Source: Plasmodiophora brassicae
Lineage: Eukaryota; Endomyxa; Phytomyxea; Plasmodiophorida; Plasmodiophoridae
Direction: 5' to 3'
Assembly (NCBI GenBank): GCA_039704465.1
Contig: JASFAU010000013.1
Coordinates: 868,001-932,000 of the forward strand
DNA length: 64,000 nt
Below, one piece after another: positions 32,001-43,202 of the stretch (position 1 is its first letter; every line of letters starts with the position of its first letter). Below the pieces are notes generated by a model. The model made no database searches, was not told where the DNA came from, and was given only the letters and a program-made list of their open reading frames with translations. The translations under genes were made by a program, and so were the position numbers.

Positions 32001-32639
32001 TGCCGCTGCTGAAGCTGTCGTTGGAGGGTCTGCAGACTGTCCGCGCGATCCACGCCAGACAGGATTTTGGCAAGCAGGCGACTGTAGCTACAGGTAGAGC
32101 CGCGGAATCGCCAGAAATAGATTGCGTCGCAGCGATGTTCGTGCGGACCCCGCGGGCGGGACAGGCGTCCGTCGCGTCCGGAGTTCAACGACCGTCAGCG
32201 ATGCATGGTCTGGTCCTGTCTGGTCGTCACACGCGCACTTTCGACGCGCGACACGGGAGAAACTTCTTCGTAAAGGTGCGTCCTGCATGAAGTACGCACC
32301 GACACCTGCCGACATCGAAGTTGTTCAACATCGAATAATGGGGCAATGCGCGATGATAATGGACGCATCTGTGACGTCGTCGACGGGAAACTTGGGACGG
32401 ACGTGCTTGTCAGAGTCGTGAAGCAGCGTCCACGGCAGGAGAGGCCCTGCGTTTGCTGGTTGGCGTTGGTGGCGAGTACCACCCAGTCACGGCGTCGAGA
32501 GCACCTGGCCCCGAATGTCTGTATTCTACAAACGGTTGTATTCGAGCGGTCTACGCAGGTGTGGAGTCTGAATATCGGCTGCACGTGCCCAAAAGCAATC
32601 CCCGCGGCGTGTGTCCAGCACACACAACCGTTTGCAGAA
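32001..32639. other. Intergenic flank upstream of LRR gene
   Basis: About 640 bp with only short, mutually overlapping open frames and no domain motif. It should contain the promoter of the LRR gene (minus strand). Some of the right-hand part may be eroded retrotransposon leader. Confidence 0.35.
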
Positions 32640-32969
32640 ACGGGGTGAACCATTTCGGCGGACGATGCGTCGACGGGTGCGGCGATCACAGTCAAGGCGG
32701 AGAACTTGGACGAGATGCGCACCATGTTGGGGTCGACCATCGCGCACTTGAAGGTCCAGGACGAGGAACGAATCCAGCAGAGGGGAGAGATCGCGACACT
32801 CGGACTGGATCTGGACGACTCCAGGGCGATGGTCCTCTCGCAGCCAAGGAGGTCCTCAAGCAGGGGGATGGCGAGACCCTGACGGCCTTCCTGCCCCGGC
32901 TCGAGGCGGCGCTAGGAGTACCGGGAGAACGGCCCCGGTCACGCACAGGACAACGAGGTCTATGACATC

Positions 32970-33345
32970 TACCTGGCGTCGCTCAACACGCAGGTGCGCG
33001 GCCATCTCGAGATCAAACACATGCTCTGGGAGCATCTGGAGACGCGACGGACCTACCGGGAGAAGATCGGGTTCATACGCGAATGCCTCTACGAGGAGCG
33101 CAACGCAGACGACGCCAAGCCTTCTTGCAGGTCCGCCAGGAATGCTCCTTGCTCTGGCACGTCCGACGCACTGTCTTGCCGACCGCGCCGACGACCGCCA
33201 TCTTCGTCGGCTTCAGCATTGCGTTCCTCGTACAGGCATTCGCGTATGAACGCGATCTTCCCGCGGTACGTCCGCCAAGTCTCCAGATGCTCCCAGAGCA
33301 TGTGCTTTGTCTCGAGCTTGTTGCGCACGTCCTGCGTGTTGAGCG
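32970..33345. repeat. Inverted repeat of Copia gag sequence
   Basis: Arm 1 (about 32970..33112, plus) and arm 2 (about 33206..33345, minus) encode the same gag segment: LASLNTQ, IKHMLWEHLET or TKHMLWEHLET, and FIRECLYEERNA. The spacer of about 90 bp is the downstream gag flank. The arms differ by scattered substitutions, so this inversion is older than the 523-bp one further right. Confidence 0.75.
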
Positions 33346-33429
33346 ACGCCAGGTAGATGTCATAGACCTCGTTGTCCTGTGCGTGATCGGGGCCGTTCCC
33401 CCAGTACTCCTAGCGCGAGCTGTGCCCAA

Positions 33430-34264
33430 GACCAGCTGAACGGAAGGTCATCGACGGCCGTTGGGTGTTTCAAACTGAGACGGGACCAGGACGGCAACCC
33501 ATCTCGGTACAAAGCTCGCTACGTTGCACGAGGGTTCGCTCAAGTCCCTGGAACGGATTCGTGGACACCTGCGGCGTTCGAGCTTGATTGAAAGATTCGA
33601 GACGTCCTGACGAAGGCGGGGTACACCTTCAGCAGAGAAGATCCGTGCGTATTCTACCGTGTGTACAAGGGCAACTATCTGGTCTGCGCAATTCATATCG
33701 ACGACTTGTGCGTGGCGACGACGGTAAGGCTGATCATGTACGAGGATTTGAAGCAAGCGCTGGAAAAGGAGTTTCCTGTCAAGGATCTAGGCGATGTCAA
33801 CTTCCTGCTAGGTTGCAAGATCGAACGAGACCGGAAGCGAAGGACATTGGCATTGAGCCAACAGGCGTACGCGAAGCGAGCGGTGGAGCGCTTCAACATG
33901 CACGATGCAAAACCGGCCGCTACTCCAAGCTCGACCTCGATGCAGCTAAAGAAGGGGCCAGCGGTCGACAGCGGGTTCCCGTACCGTGAGGCGGTCGGGA
34001 CGTTGATGTATTTGGCGGTCATGACGCGGCCGGATATCATGGAGGCGGTCAGCGCTGTCGCTAGGTTTGTCGAATGCCCAACCGCAGAACACGTAACCGC
34101 TGTGAAGCGCATTCTCCGGTACGTCAAGAGGACGATCGAGCACGGGATCGTGTTCGGAATAGAGAACGGTCTACGGGTGTATGGGGACGCGACGTGGGCG
34201 CAAGACCCTGACGATCGCAGGTCGGTCTCGGGCATGCTCATGCCGCTGAACGGAGGAGCGGTGG
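33430..34264 (+). pseudogene. Copia reverse transcriptase / RNase H fragment (broken)
   Basis: The frame starts with a remnant of the RVT_2 N-terminus (KARYVARGFAQVPGT). About 240 bp present in the minus-strand copy are then missing. A C-to-T change creates a TGA at 33588..33590, and the frame resumes with FSREDPCVFYRVYKG, the catalytic IHIDDLCVATT and KDLGDVNFLLGCKI. It continues into the RNase H region (MTRPDIMEAVSAVARF, YGDATWAQDPDDRRS). The frame is cut at about 34264, where the inverted copy begins. Confidence 0.88.
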
Positions 34265-34787
34265 CGTGTTCTGCGGTTGGGCATTCGACAAACCTAGCGA
34301 CAGCGCTGACCGCCTCCATGATATCCGGCCGCGTCATGACCGCCAAATACATCAACGTCCCGACCGCCTCACGGTACGGGAACCCGCTGTCGACCGCTGG
34401 CCCCTTCTTTAGCTGCATCGAGGTCGAGCTTGGAGTAGCGGCCGGTTTTGCATCGTGCATGTTGAAGCGCTCCACCGCTCGCTTCGCGTACGCCTGTTGG
34501 CTCAATGCCAATGTCCTTCGCTTCCGGTCTCGTTCGATCTTGCAACCTAGCAGGAAGTTGACATCGCCTAGATCCTTGACAGGAAACTCCTTTTCCAGCG
34601 CTTGCTTCAAATCCTCGTACATGATCAGCCTTACCGTCGTCGCCACGCACAAGTCGTCGATATGAATTGTGCAGACCAGATAGTTGCCCTTGTACACACG
34701 GTAGAATACGCACGGATCTTCTCTGCTGAAGGTGTACCCCGCCTTCGTCAGGACGTCTCGAATCTTTCGATCAAGCTCGAACGCCGC
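33571..34787. repeat. 523-bp near-identical inverted repeat (foldback) in Copia RT
   Basis: Arm 33571..34093 (plus) and arm 34265..34787 (minus) have equal length with no indels. Sampled positions show only a few substitutions, such as GATTGAAAG against GATCGAAAG and TCTGCGC against TCTGCAC. The 171-bp spacer (34094..34264) is unique RNase H sequence of the plus copy. High identity implies a recent event or gene conversion. Confidence 0.9.
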
Positions 34788-35687
34788 CTGCTTGAGCCCG
34801 TACAGCGCCTTTTGTAGCCTCCCGCAGTGTGTCTTCCGGCTTGTTCCTTCTGGGAAAACATACCCTTCCGGCAACTCGATGTAGAGCTCCTCGCGCACAT
34901 CCTGGTGTTGAAAACTCGTTTCAATATCGAGCTGGTAGATCTCAAGGTCGTTCATGGCAGCCATAGACAATAGAGCCCTCTGCATTGTCGTTGATGCCAC
35001 CGGCGCGTAGGTGTCCACGAAATCCGTTCCAGGGACTTGAGTGAACCCTCGTGCAACGTAGCGAGCTTTGCACCGAGATGGGTTGCCATCCTGGTCCTGT
35101 TTCAGTTTGAACACCCAACGGCCGTCGATGACCTTCCGTTCAGCTGGTCTTGGGCACAGCTCCCAGATCTGGTTCTTGTTCAGGGCTCGCAGCTCGTCAT
35201 CGATCGCGACTTGCCACTCTTGTGCATTCGCCGACTCTAGCGCCTCCAGCCTCGTTCTCGGATCTCCTTGGGCCGTCAGGAGTGTTTCCTCGACCGCCAT
35301 CCCGGCATACTCGTCGAGCCCATACCGGACAGGCGCCTTCCGTTCTCGTTCCGAACGTCGTTCCTGGGTCTCCTCCTGCTCCTTACCACCGTCATCATCC
35401 TGATCATCTTCCGATTCCGACACCAGATCTGGTACTTCGTCATCATCATCGTCGCCGAATTGGTCTTCGTAGAACACGACGTCTCTCGTTATAGCGACCT
35501 TGGACCGTACTACTGGGTCGTAGACTCGGTAGCCTTTGGTCGCTTCCGGGTATCCGACGAAGATGCCTCTGCGCGCCTTCGAGTCCAGCTTCCTGGCCTT
35601 GCCGTCCTTATACATGGCCCTGCAACCCCACATCCGCAGGTGTGCCACGTCCGGCTTGGCATTGTGCACCTTCTCGTACGGGGTCAC
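34265..35687 (-). pseudogene. Copia integrase C-terminus and reverse transcriptase (open but incomplete)
   Basis: Long uninterrupted frame read right to left. It begins in the integrase core end (TPYEKVHNAKPDVAHLRMWG). It crosses the GFVGYP-like block and an acidic linker, then the full RVT_2 entry (WQVAIDDELRALNKNQIWEL, DTYAPVASTTMQRALL, LYGLKQAAFELDRKI) and the IHIDDL active site. It runs past VECPTAEHA into antisense sequence of the plus-strand fragment. RNase H and gag are missing from this copy, so it cannot mobilise itself. Confidence 0.9.
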
Positions 35688-35745
35688 TCCGACGTCCAGA
35701 GCCCTGCTGCTGCTGCGGTTCCGTAAGTAACAGGCAGGACGGCCG

Positions 35746-36012
35746 TCAGGGTCTCGCCATCCCCCTGCTTGAGGGATTTGGCCGCCGTATCCGCGCCTCC
35801 TTGTCCAAGAGGTATTCGCGTGCGTCCACGAGCACTTGCACGAACGACTCGGTCGGGAACAGCCAGGTCGACGCCCCGGCGTGCCCCCGCTGGGCCGGGT
35901 GCATGTACTTGGACAGCACGTTGTTCTCCGCGTCCTCCCGACTCGCGTCCACGCGTCGGACCAGCGACATGGCTCGTTCAGTCAGGTCTTCACCGCCTCG
36001 CGATCTTCCCAC
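35746..36012 (-). pseudogene. Copia gag-like fragment
   Basis: Minus-strand frame of 88 codons without an Asp-rich protease or zinc knuckle. It reads LTERAMSLVRRVDASREDAE and STWLFPTESFVQVLVDARE, then ends RRPNPSSRGMARP. The same terminal words (SRGMARP) appear in the plus-strand gag piece near 32860, tying it to the same element family. It is probably the gag N-terminal half belonging to the minus-strand copy. Confidence 0.6.
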
Positions 36013-36562
36013 GGATCCTTATCGCACTCATTGAGGTCGATCTTGACAGGTACCCGGAGCCGCTCGCCCTTCCCTGGATTGCGCACCGGCGCCTCGCTCG
36101 TCCCGCTTGCCAGCTCGCCGCTGCTGCACCGCACGTGTACTCCCCGAGCATGCTCGGGCCTTCTTGCAGGTCCGCCAGGGATGCTCCTTGCTCTAGCACG
36201 TCCGACCCAGTTGTCTGTCACACGTCGACGCTTGGCCTTTGGTCTGCATCGACATCGGCGGAAAAGAACAAACGTGATGGGGGACGGAGACAGCTTCCCG
36301 AACAATTGAAGGGGAATGAGTTAGTTCAGGACATTGGTTTGGATCCGGACCGAATTACCTGTATTATACAGCCTTCATGACAAGAGCGTGTATTATACAA
36401 TTCCATATTCCTGGGTCTGCGCATCATGTAAACAGACGCGATTCGTCCAAGCTTATCGAACAGGATTCCAGATGGGACGCACGTGGATCGCGAATGGGTG
36501 CACAGGCCTTCGGTTGGGCCCATCAAGCGATGCAATAATAATGGGGGTTCTTTTGAGATATT

Positions 36563-37798
36563 CTACGTATTGAAGAAGGGATGTTTCAGGGCTTCCGCAG
36601 CGGTGATCCTGGAACCCGGTTTCGGTTCTGCGGGTTTCAGATGAATACAAATGCGACAACAGCATCGTCAGGCCATCCCGACCTAAGCATCTGTCCAGGA
36701 GATCGAAGAGCGTGTCCGGCAGGTCGTCTCTCGAGCCGCCATCCAAGAACTGCCGCAGATCTCTCCATGACCGGGCGGGTATGCGCTCCGGCAGAGATAT
36801 CGACCGGTTCAAGCTTGCGGCCGCTTCACGTAGGCGCGTCGATCCGAATATTGCTGCCATCTGTGCAGCAGCGGCCTGAGATCGATGCGCTTTGCAAACA
36901 GGAGCAGGGATACCTCCGCAATGGCGGTCATGTCGTCGGCAGACTGAAAGAACGGGTACCGTCCGGTAATAATGCAAAGCAGAATAGCTCCAGCAGACCA
37001 TATGTCAATGGCAACCGTCTGGTGCTTCACGAGGAGAAGGACCTCAGGGGCCCGGAACCCGCGCGTACCTGCGCGATCTACTGCACCTAGCGGCACTCGT
37101 GGCCCGCCAGGGTCAGCAGCACGACGATCGCCTTTCTCGCGAAGCTTGCTAACTTGCTGGGCCAACCCGAAGTCTATCAGCTGAAACCGCCCCGCATCGC
37201 GATTGTACAAGAAGTTCGACGGCTTCACATCTCTGCGTTGTCAAACAGTCAGACACACTGCTTTGTGTTGCATTGCTGAGGGGATGCGCGCGGACCGATG
37301 AATTATGCCCAGGGAATGAACGCATTCCAGGGCTTCGAACAGCGACCACATGTACGCTTGAATCTCGTCCAGGGTCATGACGCTGCACATAGCCGGTTAG
37401 TAATGACCACCGAACCAGTAGAATGGCCACACTCGAAGTAATCCTTGAAGTCGTCATGCGGGAAGTACTGCAGAACGAGCGTGACCTGGTCCTCGAACCT
37501 GAGAAGGACGCATCACGAGACCGGTGGGCATGGTTTCTACCAGAACGCACCGGTTCGCGTGAAGTATCGGGCAGACATTGCACCGGCCACCGGCCATGAT
37601 CAGGCATTCGACCTCGTTGGCCGTCCGCTCCGGGGCGGACGTCCTCATGACCCGCTTCAGCGCGACATGCCGGTCCGGGTGGGCGCGCAGCCGCGCCAGG
37701 TACACGGTCGAGAACGTCCCACGCGATACCACACGGAGGACCTCGTACTCGCCATCCAGCTCCGGGAACGTGATCGCGTCGCCCCTTCCACCCGACAT
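36563..37798 (-). CDS. CDC7: CDC7-like replication-licensing kinase
   Basis: Exons (minus) 37551..37798, 37433..37498, 37296..37382, 36914..37232, 36661..36860 and 36563..36608; five introns of 50-63 bp with consistent phases; 321 residues. CDC7 with DBF4 phosphorylates MCM to fire origins. Motifs: a glycine-loop variant SRGTFSTVYLAR, HVALKR (catalytic Lys), QVTLVLQYFPHDDFKDYF, HSLGIIHRDVKPSNFLYN, LIDFGLAQ, GTRGFRAPEVLL and AIDIWSAGAILLCIITGRYP. The spliced end gives MAAIFGSTRLREAA and ITAAEALKHPFFNT, matching CDC7 C-termini. The kinase inserts are short compared with human CDC7 (574). Confidence 0.93.
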
Positions 37799-37957
37799 GA
37801 CATTACCCGAATGATCAATTGATCAGGCTTCGGAAGCGACCCACGGGGCGCCCCGCAGCAAACTGCGCCCCCCTCCAAAACAACAAGTCCGCCACGCTTT
37901 TCTTATAATAGATTTTTGCGCCCTGCACTGGATCCGAAGGGTCCATCATCCCGCATT

Positions 37958-39319
37958 TTACAGAAGCCGCTTAATCTGTTCGAGCATGTCGCACGTCATG
38001 CGGTCGAGGTCGAAGTTCGGCGTCCACTGCCAGTCGCGTCGGGCCAGCGAATCGTCGATCGATCGCGGCCACGTGTCGGCGATCGCCTGGCGGAAGTCGG
38101 GCGCGTACTCGATCTGGAACCCCGGGAGGACTTTCTGGATCGACGCGGCCAGCGTGGCCGGCGTGAATGACATCCCCGTCATGTTGTATGTCGTCCTCGT
38201 CAACGCCTCCTTGGGCGCCTGCAGCAGCTGGCATGTCCCCTGCGGGGCGTCAGACCTCGTGGGTGTCTCGAAGAGCGCAACGTACCATGACGCAGTCGGG
38301 CATGTAGAGCATTGGGACTGGCACACGAGGCAGTCAGTACGGTCGAGCAGCTGGCGCGACTGACAAAACCTTACGCTCCGTGTCCGGTTTCAGGAAGCAC
38401 GTGTACTTGCCGGTTTTCAGCGCCGCAAAGTAGATGTCGACGGCATCTGGAGCATTGTTAGCCACCCGTACGAGGAACGACGCGTCAGGGCGTACAGTCT
38501 GTTGTGCCACCACCAGGAGGACTGGGGGAGATGATTCCTGACCGGTGCGGATTTCAGCAGCAGCAAACGACAGCGTTGGGTGCATGACACGGGGACCTGG
38601 GTACCGAAGCGAGCGGAAGTCGACATCGTAACGGCGCGCGTAATAATCGCCCAGCATCTCCGAGTAGACCTTCGTGATACCGTACACCGTGTTCGGCCTC
38701 GTGATCGTCTCGTCCGGGGTCATCTCCCGAGGCGTCGTTGCACCGAACGCGGCAATCGACGATGGAATGAACACCTTCAGGTCGTTGGCGCGAGCCTATG
38801 CGCCGGGCTTCAGCAACGCGACGGCGGGGCCGCCGCGAGGGCATTACCAGTTCGAGGACGTGCTCGGTGCCGCGAACGTTCAGTTTCAGAGCCAGCTGCG
38901 GGTTCCGCTCGCCGACCGCCGACAGGAGCGATGCTAAATGGACAACCATTGTGATGCGGTTCTCGGCGACGATTCTGGCCATATCGTCGAAGCGGAGCAC
39001 TGAGGCAGTCAAAGGAGTTGTCGGTCTGCCATTCTCCCACACGTGTCGGGGACCTACCGTCAAGGTAGACGAACTGGGAATCGTTCGTCCTGGGCATCTT
39101 GATATCGCTGGCGATGACGTTGTCGGCGCCCCAGATGGCAGAAAACGCGCCGACGAGTTCCGCGCCGATCTGGCCGCCGGCCCCGGTGACCAGCACCCTG
39201 GTGGTCGTTTCCGACTCCGGCTGCGAGTACCCGGAATGCATGTATCCGCCGCTCGACATCATCTGCGCGTACCGCATCGCCGACGACGACACATGCCGGC
39301 GCCACGTCGCCAACAGCAT
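37958..39319 (-). CDS. TDH: L-threonine 3-dehydrogenase, mitochondrial (SDR/epimerase type)
   Basis: Seven exons (minus): 39058..39319, 38848..38999, 38597..38795, 38496..38537, 38375..38446, 38286..38317 and 37958..38239; six introns of 46-59 bp; 346 residues. It oxidises threonine to 2-amino-3-ketobutyrate with NAD+. The Rossmann motif is VLVTGAGGQIGAELV, the catalytic YGITKVYSE gives Tyr and Lys, and RYPG-IISPSPPGGGTTDYAVDIY is TDH-specific. LKPDTELPMLYMPDC and TYNMTGMSFTPATLA also match. About 45 residues rich in Arg/Ser before the fold look like a mitochondrial presequence. The two very short exons (42 and 32 bp) are required by the protein alignment. Confidence 0.95.
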
Positions 39320-39436
39320 CGTTCCAATTTGGCGACGCCGAGCCAACCCATACCCCGGATCCCCGACCAGTCCCACAGTGGACGTCCTGCCCAGAAATAG
39401 TGCGGCCCGACTCGGGAACGCAGTCGCGCGCCTGCA

Positions 39437-39516
39437 GTGCAGCTCCCACTGCGCAACGTGTGCCCCTGATCGGCGCTGCCCCGTGACGGTTTACCCGGTG
39501 TGCAGCTCCCAATGCG
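39437..39516. promoter_or_regulatory. Paired TGCAGCTCCC(A)CTGCG motifs in a divergent promoter
   Basis: GTGCAGCTCCCACTGCG (39437..39453) and GTGCAGCTCCCAATGCG (39500..39516) lie 63 bp apart in the 383-bp region between the divergent TDH and DUF229 starts. They differ at one position over 17 bp. Similar motifs occur near 2562, 13141, 51010 and 58848. Promoter function is inference from position and recurrence. Confidence 0.5.
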
Positions 39517-39702
39517 CGACTTGAGCTGTACGAGCGGCGGTGGCCACCCTGGAAGGTACGTACCTGATCCCGAACCGGGTCAAGCGTCCAGTAACGGCAT
39601 CCGAGGTCAAGCGCGACGAAGTATGGGCGCGCTGCAGAATCTGAACGTCCGTGCGTACGATACTCGATCGCCGTTGTACAATCACGGCGGCGGTATCTTC
39701 CA

Positions 39703-42438
39703 ATGTGGCGCGGGTGGACGATCCGGCCGGCGCTGGCCACGGTCGCGTTCGTCGTGTTCGCGTTCACCATCACGCGATTGTCGTGGGAGTTCTACCTGAC
39801 GTCGGGGTCGCCGACCTGGATCGCTGACCTGGATCGGGATCCGGTGCCGCGATCGATCTGGGCGCATGCCGACCTCCGTGATGGGCCCTGCCCGGTGACG
39901 ATACCGTCGGAGCCCGACGCCACGTTCGCCCAGCTGTGGAAACGTCCGGACCAGATCGCACCCTGCCCGAGTCATACAGCGGCCAGAGCCAGCCGCCTGA
40001 CGCGATCGGGGTTGCTTCAGGCGATCCCGGGCGCCTGCTCTAGTGGCAACCTAACCTATTGGACTACGGACGGTATCCGTTCGTCAGCAAAGAAGCGATT
40101 GGTTCGTGGGCGCTCTGCCATTATCTGGTTCGTGCTAATGCCCCGGCCAGGGACTAGATCAAGTGCCTGTAGATACGACGTCCGAGAACGTGTTCGTTGA
40201 ATGTCGATTCGGGCGTCAGAACGTATCCCACGACTGGCATCTGCGGGTGGTCCCGAAGAAGGACAGCCAGCCTGCGAGTGCAGGGCGAACCCGTCACGTC
40301 ATCTATATCCTGGTCGACTCGCTGACGAGGGAACACGCCCTGCGAGCACTACCGCAAACAATCCAGGCCCTATCGCATTCGATGTCGCACGCCTTGGTAG
40401 ATTTCACGCGGTTCAACGCGGTCGGCAAGGGCACCAAGATGAATTTCACGCCGGTCATGATGGGCGTGTCGTCGAAAGAGTTCACGGACGACACGAACAA
40501 CACCATGCTGACTATCTCGGAACGGTACCGTCGGGCCGGATACGTGACAGCGTTCATCGAAGAAGCGTGCATCAAGAACACGGGATCAATGGGGCGCATA
40601 CTGAGGAAGAAGGTCAAGGAAGAGCTGACGCCGGACGAAGTCGTCGACTTCCAGAAGACGTACGCGGCAATGTCGGACCATACCGTCGGGAACGTAATGT
40701 GCGACATCATGGACCACATGCACGTCCTCGACTTCTTCTCGCAGTCGACGGTCAACCAGATATGCTATGCGGGTCGGCACATGCATCATTACCTGTTCGA
40801 CTACATGGCGCAGGTCAGGTCGGTCTACAAGGTACGACCATTGCCTGCGGAATGTACTGCCGGTTAGTGACGCCAATGGGAAGGAGCGTGGCCGGAGTAC
40901 GTTTACGATCATGAAGACGAATGAGGCGCACGAAAAGACGTACCTTCGTGTAACGCAGTTGGATCCTGCGTTGGCCGCGTTCCTGAACTCGGTTGATGAC
41001 GATACGACCGTCATTGTGGCAGGCGACCACGGAATCGGTAGGCGGATGAGAATACGCACGCCGGCTGGCCCTGATGTTCATGTGCAAGGGTACGGAGACC
41101 TGTCGGAGACGATGACGTTGACGATCGAGTACAACCTGCCAGCGCTGTTCCTGTGGGTCCCCAGACGGGACCTGTCGGCAGCAACAGCAGCCAACCTGGC
41201 CGTCAACCGACATAAACTGATTACGGGCGTGGACGTCCACGCCACACTCGTAGGGGGGGGCGCAATGCGCGTCATTCCTTCGGCAACGCACTGACTGTCG
41301 ACCAGGTCGACCTGATCGCACCGCCGCTGCCCAGCAATCGGGTCGAGCTGTCCTGGACGCGGGGCCGGTCGGCGTTCCGCGAACCAATCCCCGACCGAAG
41401 CTGCAAGGAGCAAGGCATCCCGTCGAACCGCTGCAGCTGCAGTGTCTACACGCAAGAGAACCCTGACGATCCTCTGTGGAAGCTCATCGGTAACTGCATC
41501 TGGACTGCGCAGGTGGCGGCTCCGACGGCGCTGAGCTCCGGCGTTGTCGCACAGGCCGGGAGCTCGTCCGTACGATCAACGGCGCAACGGCGCCATGGCG
41601 AGCAACGGGCTGCCTGCTGCTGGAGTTGCATCGCCTGACTCGGATCCATCATATACGCGGGTCGCTGAAGGTGGACGAATTGGAGCCGGAGGGGCAGCTG
41701 TTCCAGGTGTCCGCCGAGGTTCGCGCCGACGGCATTGCGGCGATCGAGCAGTTCCAGTTCGAGATCATGAGCCGCGTCACGTGGCAGAGGCCGAACCCGG
41801 ACGAGCGATTCGTCACGTCGATCAAGATCTGGTCGATGGACAACAACACGAGCAGTCGACCGTTCGTCCTGTACGGGTCCCCGAAGACCTTGGGTAAACT
41901 AGGCCGCCCGGTGCACAGTACCTTGCTGGTGAGACAACGGACGCAGGAATCCAGATCGGGTGGAACGCCACGTTATTAACGGCGACACGGTATATCCGGT
42001 ACAAGTTCATCGACCAGGACGGAAACGTTGCGTTCTCCCAGAAGACGGTGGTCCAAGGCAACGTAAGTGAAAGGGCGCACGTTTATCGGCTGGCGGCGCT
42101 AAGCTAAGGTCTAGTGGACGACATCTTTATCAACGGTGACGGCTGCCCACACGTTCCTGAGCGTTGGGCGCTGGACGTTCCTGGTGTCAGACGAGGAATC
42201 GTCCCGGCTGGAAGGCGTTGCCCAGGTCGGCTCCGTCTTCTGGTGCGCGGTTGCTGTACTAATCGGCGGGTTTTAACTTTAGATTGTCGTCCTGGGCGCC
42301 TCGAAGGTGCCCGACGACTTCCTGACGACGCATTGGGACATCGTAACAACCACACGCGTCTCCCAATACTCACCGTACGCGTCTTGCGTGCCACCAGGCG
42401 CACCGAACGACAAGTGCATATGCCGGCTCCCGCCGTAA
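39703..42438 (+). CDS. DUF229 sulfatase-like type II membrane ecto-protein
   Basis: An N-terminal signal anchor (IRPALATVAFVVFAFTITRL) is followed by the DUF229 fold: HVIYILVDSLTREHALRALP, RFNAVGKGTKMNFTPVMMGV and VAGDHGIG, a metal-binding alkaline-phosphatase-like signature. The C-terminal Cys motifs are DRSCKEQGIPSNRCSC and YASCVPPGAPNDKCIC. Secure introns are 40132..40172, 41250..41305, 41490..41554, 41894..41946, 42063..42114 and 42226..42282. A junction between about 40010 and 40100, and the acceptor near 40883/40886 after the donor at 40832, are ambiguous. About 750 residues. DUF229 proteins occur in animals and protists; the reaction is unproven, but the fold suggests an extracellular or luminal phosphatase/sulfatase-type hydrolase. 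Confidence 0.85.
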
Positions 42439-42776
42439 AGGCGCATAGTCGCAGCGAGGGGCATAAAGATACCATCCGCCTTAACCTCCATGAGCGCGGG
42501 TCAAATAGCTATCCCGGGCATGCCGTAACCGCCAGCCATGGGATGAATCGAACCTGCGACCCAGTGATCGAGCTGAGAGGGCAGGCGCTTGACTCGACGC
42601 AGGATGACGACAGTGCCCCTGCTGACGTCCCCGATCAGGGTGTAGCAGGATTAGCGATCGTGGCGTACATGGAGTAGCGCATCCCACGAGAGATGGCGCC
42701 GATCGGCAAGGTGTATAGAGAAATCGGCCGGATCACATTCATGGGGTCCTGCAGAACCAAAAATAATTGTGCGTCT

Positions 42777-42849
42777 AGCCCCTGCCGAGATTCGAACTCG
42801 GAATCTCGTGCTCCGTAGGCACGCGCCTTGACCATTGGGCCACAGGAGC
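42777..42849 (-). tRNA. tRNA-Arg (anticodon ACG)
   Basis: Minus-strand 73-nt cloverleaf: acceptor GCTCCTG/CAGGGGC (one G-U pair), D-arm GCC-CAATGGTCAA-GGC, anticodon stem CGTGC/GCACG around CTACGGA (anticodon ACG), variable loop AGATT and T-arm CCGAG-TTCGAAT-CTCGG. There is no intron and no encoded CCA. Confidence 0.94.
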
Positions 42850-43202
42850 CGATCACGTCGCTTCCGACACCGGAATCGACCGACATTGCGGCAAACGCAG
42901 AAGATTCCGGGGAACGACGACACTGAGTCCCGGGGCACCGCAATTGACGGATCGGGTATCAGAGACGTCGCCCATATCGGTGAACGCTTGGACGCGCTGG
43001 CGTCACGGCCCGGCGTGCGGCTCGACTGCCGAAATCTCGTCTACAAGCGGATGCTGGCCACCAATCCACAGCACATCCGACAACGTACGGTATGTTGTGT
43101 GGGCAGGTTACGAGGGATCCAGATCGGACACCGTCGCGGAGTCCGTGACGTTGCTGCCTCCGCCCCGGCCGCAGTGCAGCGTTGCCAGTAGAGGTAGGCA
43201 CG
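42850..43202. other. Intergenic between tRNA-Arg and Sel1 gene
   Basis: About 350 bp. A plus-strand frame from about 42944 contains VRYVVWAGYEGSRSDTVAES, resembling the end of a fibronectin-III strand pattern. No start, partner exon or splice site can be tied to it. It may be a gene remnant or chance; the promoter of the Sel1 gene should lie here. Confidence 0.3.

Larger units (their letters stand above)
32640..36310. mobile_element. Nested, rearranged Ty1/Copia retrotransposon fragments
   Basis: Pieces of one Copia family lie in both orientations. Plus-strand gag-like text runs at about 32640..33112. An inverted gag copy is at 33206..33345. A plus-strand reverse transcriptase/RNase H fragment is at 33430..34264. 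A long minus-strand integrase-RT block covers 34265..35687. Minus-strand gag remnants lie at about 35746..36215. A roughly 55-bp gag-flank sequence containing CTTCTTGCAGGTCCGCCAG recurs at about 33119 and 36160. I see no long terminal repeats. Stops, deletions and inversions show the locus is not autonomous. Confidence 0.9.

Noticed and set aside
42525..42625. tRNA-like sequence on the minus strand (GGTTCGATTC B-box-like)
   Set aside because: The T-stem and acceptor halves do not pair and no anticodon arm forms; only the B-box resembles a tRNA.
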